Positions 51,719-60,410 of a stretch of DNA of 64,000 nucleotides are shown piece after piece; positions within the stretch are counted from its first letter, which is position 1, and the number at the start of each line of letters is the position of its first letter. Origin of the DNA: Bacteroidales bacterium F22 (lineage in GTDB: Bacteria > Bacteroidota > Bacteroidia > Bacteroidales > Bacteroidaceae); contig CP095414.1 in the NCBI GenBank assembly GCA_029541985.1, forward strand, positions 1,488,001 to 1,552,000, in the 5' to 3' direction. A program made the translations under genes and the position numbers. The notes under the pieces were generated by a model. That model worked only from the letters and a program-made list of their open reading frames with translations, searched no databases and had not been told where the DNA came from.

Positions 51719-53812
51719 ATGAACAAATTATTAAACATGACCCTTCTAGCGACGGCGCTCACCATCACGATGAGTAGTTGTTCGCCGAAGGTTGAAAAAA
51801 ATCCATTTATGGAAGCATTTAATACTCCTGAGGGAGCTCCTGCATTTGACCAAATCAAGTTTAAGGATTACGAACCAGCATTCGACGCAGGAATCGAAGA
51901 ACAAAACAAGAATATCGAAGCAATCACCTCTAATCCTGCAGCGCCTACATTTGACAATACTATCGTAGCACTTGATGAGAGTAGTCCTATTCTTGACCGA
52001 GTATCAGGTGTTTTCTTCAATCTTACAGAATCTGACACCAACGAACAGATGACTGCTCTTGCACAAAAACTAGCTCCTCTATTGTCAGAACATGGAGATA
52101 ACATTCGTCTCAACGCAGCCTTGTACAAGCGAGTAGCTGCCATCTATAACCAACGCAAGAGTTTAGATTTGACTTCCGAACAAACGAGACTACTTGAAGA
52201 TACTTTTAAAGGTTTCGTACGGAGTGGAGCTGCTCTTAATCAAGCAGACAAAGACCAACTTCGCAAGATAAACAGTCAGTTATCTACCTTGACTTTATCA
52301 TTCAGTAACCATCTACTCAAGGAAGTAAACCGTTTCCAATTGGAAGTAAAAGACAGTGCTCGTTTGAGTGGTATCCCAGCATGGTTAGTTGAAGCCGCAG
52401 CAAAAGAAGCAGCCAAAGCAAACAAACCAGGAGAATGGATCTTCACTCTTCAGACCTCTAATAGAATTCCAATCTTGCAATATGCTGATGATAGAAACAT
52501 CCGTCGAGAGATGTATGAAGCTTATACTACAAAAGGCAATCACAATGATGAATTAGATAACAAGAAGATTCTAAAAGATATCATCTCCTTAAGACTTCAA
52601 AAAGCCAAATTACTCGGTTTCGAAAGTTATGCTGATTATATCCTAGACAACAATATGGCCAAGACTCCAGAAGCAGCAATGAATCTCCTAACTCAAGTAT
52701 GGGAATATGCCTTACCAAAAGCGAAAGAAGAACGCAAAGCACTTCAGAAACTAATGGACCGTGACCATAAAGGACAAAAGATTGCTGCATGGGACTGGTG
52801 GTACTATACTGAGAAATTACGGGCTGAGAAATTCGCGTTGAATGAAGATGACTTGAAACCCTATTTGACACTTGATAATGTACGTAACGGAGCCTTCATG
52901 TGTGCTCATAAATTGTACGGTATCAACATCGAACCAGCAAAAGATATCCCAGTATATACAGATGGCGTAGATGCCTACAGAGTAAAAGATGCTGATGGCA
53001 GTTTGCTCGGCGTATTCTACACAGATTACTTCCCTAGAGCAGGTAAGCGTGGTGGAGCGTGGATGAATAACTTCCGCGCACAAAAAGCAGGAGTTCGTCC
53101 TGTGATTGTCAACGTATGCAGCATGACTCCTCCCGTAGGAGATAAGCCATCTATGCTTACAATAGACGAAGTAGAAACTATCTTCCATGAATTTGGACAT
53201 GCACTACACGGACTTTTGTCACAATGTCAGTACAAAGGGACATCAGGTACTTCAGTAGCTCGTGACTTCGTCGAGTTGCCTTCACAAATAAACGAACACT
53301 GGGCACTCAACCCTACGGTATTGAAGATGTATGCTAAGAACTATAAGACCGGAGAAGTCATCCCCGACTCGTTGATTGCAAAGATTGAAAGTACTCATGG
53401 CTTCAACCAAGGATTCAATGTCACTGAATTGATTGCTGCATCTATCTTAGATATGAAACTCCATATGCTTACTGACACCAGCAATCTTGATATAGAGCAG
53501 TTTGAAAAAGAAACGATGAATAATATTGGTCTAATCCCTGAGATAGCTCCACGATACAGATTGACCTACTTCAATCATATCATGGGTGGATATGATGCTG
53601 GCTACTATGCTTACACATGGGCAAAAGTACTCGACTGTGATGCCTTTGCTTCATTTGAGAAAAACGGTATCTTTGATACTAAGACAGCTACCAGCTTCCG
53701 GAAGAATATCCTTGAGAAAGGAAATAGTGAAGACCAAATGGTATTGTATAAGAAGTTCAAAGGAGCAGCACCTAGTGTAGAACCGATGCTTCGCATGAGT
53801 GGTCTAAAATAG
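51719..53812 (+). CDS. dcp: M3 family metallopeptidase, peptidyl-dipeptidase (Dcp-like) lipoprotein
   Basis: A 697-residue zinc peptidase that removes C-terminal dipeptides or cuts short peptides. The signal peptide ends TITMSSC, a lipobox, so the enzyme is likely a periplasmic or surface lipoprotein. The zinc site is ETIFHEFGHALHGLLS (HExGH), with the distal Glu in ELPSQINEHWAL. Other family segments are YFPRAGKRGGAWMNNF and NHIMGGYDAGYYAYTWAKV. Length is usual for Dcp. It follows the EEP gene by 40 bases and ends in a strong terminator. Confidence 0.95.
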   Translation: MNKLLNMTLLATALTITMSSCSPKVEKNPFMEAFNTPEGAPAFDQIKFKDYEPAFDAGIEEQNKNIEAITSNPAAPTFDNTIVALDESSPILDRVSGVFFNLTESDTNEQMTALAQKLAPLLSEHGDNIRLNAALYKRVAAIYNQRKSLDLTSEQTRLLEDTFKGFVRSGAALNQADKDQLRKINSQLSTLTLSFSNHLLKEVNRFQLEVKDSARLSGIPAWLVEAAAKEAAKANKPGEWIFTLQTSNRIPILQYADDRNIRREMYEAYTTKGNHNDELDNKKILKDIISLRLQKAKLLGFESYADYILDNNMAKTPEAAMNLLTQVWEYALPKAKEERKALQKLMDRDHKGQKIAAWDWWYYTEKLRAEKFALNEDDLKPYLTLDNVRNGAFMCAHKLYGINIEPAKDIPVYTDGVDAYRVKDADGSLLGVFYTDYFPRAGKRGGAWMNNFRAQKAGVRPVIVNVCSMTPPVGDKPSMLTIDEVETIFHEFGHALHGLLSQCQYKGTSGTSVARDFVELPSQINEHWALNPTVLKMYAKNYKTGEVIPDSLIAKIESTHGFNQGFNVTELIAASILDMKLHMLTDTSNLDIEQFEKETMNNIGLIPEIAPRYRLTYFNHIMGGYDAGYYAYTWAKVLDCDAFASFEKNGIFDTKTATSFRKNILEKGNSEDQMVLYKKFKGAAPSVEPMLRMSGLK

Positions 53813-53835
53813 ATGACTACGCTAAATATCACAGA

Positions 53836-53874
53836 CGAGCCTCTATCAATAGATTGATAGAGGCTCGTTTTTTT
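53836..53874 (+). terminator. Terminator of the M3 peptidase gene
   Basis: A perfect 15-bp stem CGAGCCTCTATCAAT with its complement, AG loop, followed by seven T. Confidence 0.93.
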
Positions 53875-53887
53875 GTTGTAAGTGTGA

Positions 53888-55204
53888 TTAGGATTTCACT
53901 TCGATTGGAATGGATAGGATAAATCGAGCACCATCCTTATAAGATTCATCTAGATGAAGGGTTCCTTTACGTCCCTCAACCACTTGCTTGGCAATAAATA
54001 GACCAGCTCCAGCACCCAATTCGTAACCATTCTCCTTAAAAAAGAGATTAAAAATCTTATCTGCAGCCTCAGTACTCACCCCGACGCCTGTATCTTCTAT
54101 CACAATAACCAAAGAAGATTTTGAATGGTCCAAATAAGACTCTAGGCTGATAGTACCCTTCTCCGTATATTTCACGGCATTACTAATCAACGTATCAAGA
54201 AGCAGATGAGCAGCCTTATAACGCATAAGCATGGAGAAGCTATTCGATAAAGAAGAACGATAACAGATTTCTACTCCTGGATGTGTCTTAGATCTAAATT
54301 TAGAAACGATCTCATTCATCAGGGCATTTACTCTATGTATTGTAAAATCCTCTTCGAGGATTTCGCTCTGTAATTTAGATACATTGAGTATACCTGAAAT
54401 AATATCATCCAATTTATTACCACTATCTTTGATGACATCAAGATATTGATGCACCTCTTCGTTTTCAGGATGCATGTCATGTAACTTGTTGGAGAAACGA
54501 ATAATTAGTTGGAGTGGTGATTGAATCTGATTAGATATATGATTCATGAAATTATCCTTCACCCGTACCCCCTCATTCGCTTTAGTCAAAGCTCGTTTTA
54601 ATCGATTATTATATTCATGCAATCGGTGATGAGTATGAATACAATAGATGAGTAGAACCAAGAGCAATGTTCCAATCGTATTGAGTGCTATGGTAGCCAC
54701 TGATAAAGTAGAATTTTGACTTTCTTCTAATTTACGTTCCATATCACCTGCGGACAGTTGAGCGTGTATAACATCTTTAGATAGCCTTTGTTCGAGAGTC
54801 ATTTTGCTCAAGACAACAGTATTGAGTGATTCTCTTTGTTCTATAAATTCAGAATAATAACGACTAGCCTTCTTAAATTCCCCTTCAAGATGACACAGAT
54901 GAGCGCGCGTCAACTGCAGATTAATCAAAGCCGTTGTTTCTCCATTCTGTTGATACAAATTGGCAAGAGTATCTGCGAATAACAAGGCCTGTTCATACTC
55001 GTGAAGAGATTCATACTGATGAATCTTCTTCTCATAAAACACTTCATTGATAGTCTTAGCTTCAGACGTTAAATCGCCACTTCTTTCATACGTGGCTGCA
55101 GGAGCTGAATCACAAGAAACACATACACTGACAACAGTGACTATAAAGAAAAGAAGTACAGTAGATACGCTAGAATCTATCTTTTCTAAAAAGGATAATC
55201 GCAT
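53888..55204 (-). CDS. TPR sensor kinase paralogue with Asn in place of the phosphoacceptor His
   Basis: A 438-residue membrane sensor. A hydrophobic N-terminal segment with FIVTVVSVCVSC is followed by a short TPR-like periplasmic part, a membrane span at about 165-190 and a histidine-kinase core. The phosphoacceptor helix reads FMNHISNQIQSPLQLIIRF: the invariant His of the H-box is Asn225 and the following Glu is Gln. The ATP-binding region is intact (TLISNAVKYT, DTGVGV, GAGAGLFIAKQVVEG). It lies 24 bases after, and resembles, the complete kinase upstream, so it is a duplicated copy that probably cannot autophosphorylate and may regulate or dimerise with its neighbour. Confidence 0.85.
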   Translation of the reverse strand: MRLSFLEKIDSSVSTVLLFFIVTVVSVCVSCDSAPAATYERSGDLTSEAKTINEVFYEKKIHQYESLHEYEQALLFADTLANLYQQNGETTALINLQLTRAHLCHLEGEFKKASRYYSEFIEQRESLNTVVLSKMTLEQRLSKDVIHAQLSAGDMERKLEESQNSTLSVATIALNTIGTLLLVLLIYCIHTHHRLHEYNNRLKRALTKANEGVRVKDNFMNHISNQIQSPLQLIIRFSNKLHDMHPENEEVHQYLDVIKDSGNKLDDIISGILNVSKLQSEILEEDFTIHRVNALMNEIVSKFRSKTHPGVEICYRSSLSNSFSMLMRYKAAHLLLDTLISNAVKYTEKGTISLESYLDHSKSSLVIVIEDTGVGVSTEAADKIFNLFFKENGYELGAGAGLFIAKQVVEGRKGTLHLDESYKDGARFILSIPIEVKS

Positions 55205-55228
55205 GTTTATAATTTTAGATCTAGAAAA

Positions 55229-57313
55229 TTAGAATTCTAAGGGTAGTGTAAGAATAAAACGAGCACCTTCTTTATATTCCTTATCGTAAATAAGTGTACC
55301 ACCGTGTCCCTCTGCTACTTGTTGGGAAACAAAAAGTCCGATTCCCCCTCCTAGTTCATATTTGTTCTCTTTGAAAAATAGATTGAAAATATTATCTGCA
55401 TCCGACTCGTCAACCCCGATTCCAGTATCTTCGACAATTAATATTAAGTTCGTATTTGTTTCATCTAGTTCATCCTTAATCAATATTGTTCCAGACTTAG
55501 TATATTTCACCGCATTGCCTATAATTCCATTCAAGAGCATCGTTATACTATCTAAACGAATAGACATCTTGAAGTCATCAGGAAGTGTTGATTCGTATTT
55601 TATTTCTGTATTCGAAGAAACTTTAGGACGGAAATTATCTATTATTCTAGTCACAATATCAGATATATTATAGTGAACAAAAGCCTCACTAATCATCGTG
55701 TTCTGAAGATCTGATGCATTTAGGATACCTGTGATGACATCAATCAATTTCTGCCCATTTTCATTGATTACACTAAGGTATTGATGCATCCCCTTATCCT
55801 CTGGATACATCTCATCGATGATACTTGAGAAACCAATAATTGCATTGAGTGGCGTACGGACTTCATGAGAGATATGATGCATGAAATTCTCTTTCACCCG
55901 AACCCCCTCCTCAGCACGGTTCAACGCCACCTTAAGTTTGGCATTGTACTCTTTCAAACGATACTGATTTTTCACATAATAGGTCAAAAGGAAAAGTAAT
56001 AAGGCACCAATCAACAATAGACCAACAACAAAAACCCACAGCGTTATATTCTGGTTCTCAGCTAACTTCTGTTTCACCTCACCCTCAGCCAACTGAGCAT
56101 CAGCCACCTCTTTACTAGACTGCATCGCGATAGCTTGTTTTTGTAAATTAGCCGTATCCAATGAATCCTTAGACAAGATATACGCAGCATAGTTTGCACT
56201 TGCAGCCTTATAATTTCCCAATTTATTATTCAATCGTGCCTGAATCAATTGAGCATTACCTACACGTCTGGACGCTTGTTCCTGTTGATAGAATTGAAGT
56301 AAGGTATCACTATAAGCCAAGGCCTTTTCATAGTTCCCCACAAATTCATTATATCTAATTTCGGTCTCATAATTCAAATGGTTAGAGACTATATTCTTGT
56401 TATACATATCGCGCATATTCTCAATATAAATCTCAGCGCTATCCTTATTGCTCTTCTTTAAGAAATAGTTTGCCTTGAGCGCATTCCATACAGCGATTGT
56501 TCCAGTAAGATGACCAGTAAAGTGCTCGTTATTCATCAGACTATCAAATAAGATTAATTCTTCATTCATCTTTTCGTAATTACCAACAAAGAAATTAATC
56601 TCAGCCAAGGCGTTGATATCATTATATATCCCCGTATCAGGATGAGTAGCCTCTTTTGCTATCTCTATATACTTTTCATAAGCAGGAATAGCCAACGAAT
56701 ACATTTGTATCTCTTTGTATATAGTAGCAGACAGTTCATAACAACGTCCAACATTTTCTTTTGAACCAGAGGCCTTGGCCAATCCCAAATAATATTGACA
56801 ACGGTTCAACGCTTCTTTGGTTTGATTCTGTCTGATTAACATCAGAAGATAATACGTAGGAAGTGTATAAGCTGCTTTCTCTTTACCGTGAGTGACAAAA
56901 TACTCAAACGCCTTATTTAGATACACACGTGCACTATCTGCATTGCCTACAGTTACATAATGATAGTAAATCAATTCATGCACATTGATATTATAGATTT
57001 CATTATCTAGCAGTTCGACTCGCTTCTTAAAATGATTGTAGTTATCCATAAAAGAAGGGGTTCCCAACGAACTAAAGCTCCGCCTCAACCAAATGACAGC
57101 GATAGCATCATCCTCCTGTTTATCTTTTACGACAAGAGAAGAATGCTCTTCAGCCATGTCAGTTCGAAGCAAAGAGTTCAACTTATTACTATCTTTTGAA
57201 AGGGACGAGTGAGTCGCTCTGTTTGGGCTACACGAAGAAAGCACAAGCAGTAAAATCGGCATGAATAATATGGCCGTAAATAAAGAAGAAAACCTTCTAA
57301 CTATTATATTCAT
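55229..57313 (-). CDS. TPR-containing sensor histidine kinase (lipoprotein-type N terminus)
   Basis: A 694-residue sensor. The signal sequence ends LLVLSSC, a possible lipobox, followed by about 370 residues of TPR repeats facing the periplasm (for example YSLAIPAYEKYIEIAKEA). One membrane span lies at about 422-445, followed by a coiled region and the kinase core. The H-box is complete (FMHHISHEVRTPLNAIIGF, His483), as are the N-box (GIIGNAVKYT), DTGIGV and GGGIGLFVSQQVAEG. No receiver domain or response-regulator gene is near. TPR kinases of this build are common in Bacteroidota; the signal is unknown. It has a perfect promoter and probably shares its transcript with the degenerate paralogue. 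Confidence 0.92.
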   Translation of the reverse strand: MNIIVRRFSSLFTAILFMPILLLVLSSCSPNRATHSSLSKDSNKLNSLLRTDMAEEHSSLVVKDKQEDDAIAVIWLRRSFSSLGTPSFMDNYNHFKKRVELLDNEIYNINVHELIYYHYVTVGNADSARVYLNKAFEYFVTHGKEKAAYTLPTYYLLMLIRQNQTKEALNRCQYYLGLAKASGSKENVGRCYELSATIYKEIQMYSLAIPAYEKYIEIAKEATHPDTGIYNDINALAEINFFVGNYEKMNEELILFDSLMNNEHFTGHLTGTIAVWNALKANYFLKKSNKDSAEIYIENMRDMYNKNIVSNHLNYETEIRYNEFVGNYEKALAYSDTLLQFYQQEQASRRVGNAQLIQARLNNKLGNYKAASANYAAYILSKDSLDTANLQKQAIAMQSSKEVADAQLAEGEVKQKLAENQNITLWVFVVGLLLIGALLLFLLTYYVKNQYRLKEYNAKLKVALNRAEEGVRVKENFMHHISHEVRTPLNAIIGFSSIIDEMYPEDKGMHQYLSVINENGQKLIDVITGILNASDLQNTMISEAFVHYNISDIVTRIIDNFRPKVSSNTEIKYESTLPDDFKMSIRLDSITMLLNGIIGNAVKYTKSGTILIKDELDETNTNLILIVEDTGIGVDESDADNIFNLFFKENKYELGGGIGLFVSQQVAEGHGGTLIYDKEYKEGARFILTLPLEF

Positions 57314-57393
57314 ATTGATGTATCTATCAGAAATACCTTCTATTTATTCTTAACAATTTAGAAAAGTACTCAAGTAATGTAACCTCTATTTCA

Positions 57394-57424
57394 CAAAAAT
57401 AGAATAAAAGAAGGACGATACAAA
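57394..57424 (-). promoter_or_regulatory. Promoter of the two sensor kinase genes
   Basis: On the minus strand TTTG (57424-57421), exactly 19 bases, and TATTTTTG (57401-57394). Both boxes are perfect. The leader is about 75 bases. Confidence 0.75.
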
Positions 57425-57441
57425 AAATAGTTCATCCTTCT
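57409..57441 (-). terminator. Weak terminator of the transglutaminase-like gene
   Basis: Seven-base stem AGAAGGA/TCCTTCT with a 19-base loop and T-rich sequence beyond on the minus strand. It overlaps the -33 box of the kinase promoter. Confidence 0.5.
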
Positions 57442-57492
57442 TCTAATCTTTAATATTTATGGCCAATGAGTCAACTAAGTGTTAATTAAATG

Positions 57493-60204
57493 TTAATTGT
57501 TAACTAATTTCACTATTTGTTCACCCACGCCTATAGTATAACCATGAGTTTCGAAATAAATAGATCCATCGCCATTAGCTACTATGAGCAAAGGCAATTG
57601 AACGTTATCACTCAACTTCAAGTTCGCCTTTATACGTGATTGAATCTTATTATCGGAATCTAAACCGTACATCACATGGTCAGGAAGTTGACCGAATTCA
57701 TAAGGTCTAAATTTACGAGCATCAGACATATTGGGGAATAAGAAAAGGATTGGTCGATCAATCTGATTGAACTGGTCCCTCATCTTCGCTATATCACGAA
57801 GCACATGATTAGTTGGTTCTTGATTGACTCCAAGAATTGCTAGTATATAATCCCCCTTAGCTATTTTTTTGCTCAACAAAGTAGGTTTGCTCTCATCAGA
57901 AGGTGTGATGAAACAATCAGTAACCGCCGTTTTGCGCTCTTTATCGATAGACAACGGAATATAATCCAATTGGGTAGACAAAGAACCTATCGCCTGACGG
58001 TTTAAGATATCATCACGCATGACCAACTCAGTATGAGTCGTTTGGTTAGGCTCCACATTGAGAAATTGCAAATGAGCCAACACCTTACCACTAGGAAGCC
58101 GAGTACCTGAAAGAAGCAAGTAATAACCAGCATCTACCGACGTACCTTTCTGCAACAAGTTCTTCCATGAAGCCCCCTGTCCCATATCGACTTCACCCTC
58201 ATCATAACTGAGTAGATAAGGGAAACCATCATCACGGATTTGAGCAATCGTAAAATGACTGTAGTAAGTTGGATTAGTTAGTTTAGCATTGGCATTATAA
58301 TCCGCTTGCATGATTCCCTTGCCCGACGATTGGTCGACGTTATTATCAAAAGAGACATCAGTATACGAAGTGTCATCGCCAGACTTATATTGAATCTTAC
58401 CCGTTACATAATCCCTTCGCGCATCGATACCACAACTTCGTGCAGCAGCGACAAAACAAATGTCGCGCGAGCGTATATCAGCTAGTTTGCTCTCCCAGAC
58501 ACCACGAGGAGAGATGCTGATACGTTGAGGAGCAAGCGGGTCAGTGAGTGTGACATGCTCATTTACAGCTTGGACGAGCATCTCCGGATTCTGTTTGAAG
58601 ACCGCTCGTTGTGCAGCCGAGAAGACAGTTTGGAAATACCCCTTATATGGCGTAAGCATTTCATTTTCTACACGAGGATTAAGAAAAGCATCCTCATGGT
58701 CAAAACTATCATCCAGCACCGCAGCAGTGACATCGCGCAAGTCCTTATTAGAGAGTGCATCGAGCAAATCAAAGGCCCGTTGTGATTGCTTTGCATGTTT
58801 CATCAAGAAATCAGCTATCACCCGATGATTCCCACGCGAAGCCGTTAGGAATCGGCTTGCCTTCAGAGGATCTATCCCCCACTCCTTAGCTAGTTCAGTA
58901 GCCCGTTCTGTAGTGATAAACGTCGCTACATAAGCATTGCGAATGCTGTCTTCTATAGCTAAGAGTCTATTATTTTCAGCCCGTTGTTCTTTCGTTACAG
59001 CAGGTATATTATCAGATGCTGGTGGAGGAGTCAAATCCATATCCATAGCATAGCCATCACCATACTTAGCATCCAATTTGATTGTTATATCTTTCATCTG
59101 GCCGAAAGACAATTTTTTGAAGCCAAACTGTCCATCTTTAGCTGCCCATACGACCATATCTCCCATACCAGAAGTCAAGAAAGTATTTCCTTGAGCGTCG
59201 GCTATTTTAGTAGCAACAGGATGAAATTCAGCATAATTGTAAATCATAAATTTAACCACCGCTTCTCCAGCAGGGGTGCCATCAGCATGAACGATATGCA
59301 CAGCTGCTTTGGCCGTTTTAGCATAATTGTCTATGACATTAATCTCAGTAAAATTGATTGTGCGACGCATCACCTCTTCCGGTCCATTATAGTCTCCAAA
59401 GACACGAGTATGCATCAGCATACCTCTGCTTGCAGGTACATTAAACCACCCCAGATTCAATACTGGTTCTGGTTCACAAGCGCCAAAGAAATACCATTTT
59501 CCATCAGCCCAAGCCTCTACCCATGCATGATTATCATCTGTATGTGCCCACCGTGGCGTATACACCTGACGGGCAGGTATACCTACACTTCGCAGAGCAG
59601 CTACAGTAAACGTAGATTCCTCTCCACAGCGACCGAAAGCCGTTTTGATAGAAGCTAACGGACTACTAGTTCGTGCATCACTAGGAGTGTACACCACTTT
59701 TTCGTGACACCAATGATTCACACGCTGTATAGCCTCCTTCATGGTCAGCCCTTTGAGCAAAGGAGCCACCATATCGTGAATAACCCATCTAGATTCATCT
59801 AAATTCTCATTATTTATACGTATAGGTAAGACGAAGTGGCGGAATAAGAGTTCAGGGATTTTCTCTCCCCACGGCATCTCATCTCGAGTAGCAAAAGTAC
59901 TCCGCACATTGTGAAGATAATAATCGGTAGGAAGATCTATCATATCCCCATCTGGCATGTAGGCATATAGGAAATGCAAAGCTTCAAGTTCGGGTTTTGT
60001 CAAAGAATCATTAGATACATCAAAGTATTGTTCACCCACTCGATCAACTTTATAATTGAAAGCTTCTTCTACTCGTTGTCGATAGACACGGTCTTTAATG
60101 AAATGTTCAGAGAAATCATTAGCACAAGAGTCAAGCCCTAGCAAGATGATGGGAAACAAAAATCCAAATAGATAGATTTTTCTTGAAAGATGATATTTCT
60201 TCAT
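57493..60204 (-). CDS. Lipoprotein with transglutaminase-like (papain-fold) core
   Basis: A 903-residue exported lipoprotein (lipobox GLDSC). The transglutaminase-like core is near residues 160-260: catalytic Cys193 in FGRCGEESTF, the His in TDDNHAWVEAW, and an acidic segment GACEPEP that may supply the third residue. A beta-rich region with TVHIVHADGTPAGEAVVKFMIYNYAEFHP and a C-terminal domain of about 350 residues follow. Such large proteins are secreted peptidase-like enzymes in Bacteroidota, but the substrate is not known. Its neighbours on the right are carbohydrate enzymes, so processing of glycoproteins is possible. It is a monocistronic unit. Confidence 0.85.
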   Translation of the reverse strand: MKKYHLSRKIYLFGFLFPIILLGLDSCANDFSEHFIKDRVYRQRVEEAFNYKVDRVGEQYFDVSNDSLTKPELEALHFLYAYMPDGDMIDLPTDYYLHNVRSTFATRDEMPWGEKIPELLFRHFVLPIRINNENLDESRWVIHDMVAPLLKGLTMKEAIQRVNHWCHEKVVYTPSDARTSSPLASIKTAFGRCGEESTFTVAALRSVGIPARQVYTPRWAHTDDNHAWVEAWADGKWYFFGACEPEPVLNLGWFNVPASRGMLMHTRVFGDYNGPEEVMRRTINFTEINVIDNYAKTAKAAVHIVHADGTPAGEAVVKFMIYNYAEFHPVATKIADAQGNTFLTSGMGDMVVWAAKDGQFGFKKLSFGQMKDITIKLDAKYGDGYAMDMDLTPPPASDNIPAVTKEQRAENNRLLAIEDSIRNAYVATFITTERATELAKEWGIDPLKASRFLTASRGNHRVIADFLMKHAKQSQRAFDLLDALSNKDLRDVTAAVLDDSFDHEDAFLNPRVENEMLTPYKGYFQTVFSAAQRAVFKQNPEMLVQAVNEHVTLTDPLAPQRISISPRGVWESKLADIRSRDICFVAAARSCGIDARRDYVTGKIQYKSGDDTSYTDVSFDNNVDQSSGKGIMQADYNANAKLTNPTYYSHFTIAQIRDDGFPYLLSYDEGEVDMGQGASWKNLLQKGTSVDAGYYLLLSGTRLPSGKVLAHLQFLNVEPNQTTHTELVMRDDILNRQAIGSLSTQLDYIPLSIDKERKTAVTDCFITPSDESKPTLLSKKIAKGDYILAILGVNQEPTNHVLRDIAKMRDQFNQIDRPILFLFPNMSDARKFRPYEFGQLPDHVMYGLDSDNKIQSRIKANLKLSDNVQLPLLIVANGDGSIYFETHGYTIGVGEQIVKLVNN

Positions 60205-60241
60205 GATTCTAAAATTTAATGTTTAAACATAGACTTCAAAA

Positions 60242-60272
60242 CAAAGTTACTCAGAAATATCATCAATGCCAA
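60242..60272 (-). promoter_or_regulatory. Promoter of the transglutaminase-like gene
   Basis: TAACTTTG on the minus strand (60249-60242, full -7 match) with a TTG 20 bases upstream (60272-60270). Confidence 0.55.
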
Positions 60273-60374
60273 CATAAATAAACGACATTATACAATAACA
60301 ATAAAATATATACGCTAATCCGTAATAATTCTATTGTATTTAGATAATAAAGGGGATAAAGTGCTCAATTTTAG

Positions 60375-60382
60375 TACCTTTG
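60375..60382 (+). promoter_or_regulatory. Predicted -7 element for the GH92 gene
   Basis: TACCTTTG, a full match to TAnnTTTG, 29 bases before the GH92 start. No convincing -33 box. Confidence 0.5.
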
Positions 60383-60410
60383 GTTAGATAAAAAACAGCT
60401 AATTACATTT

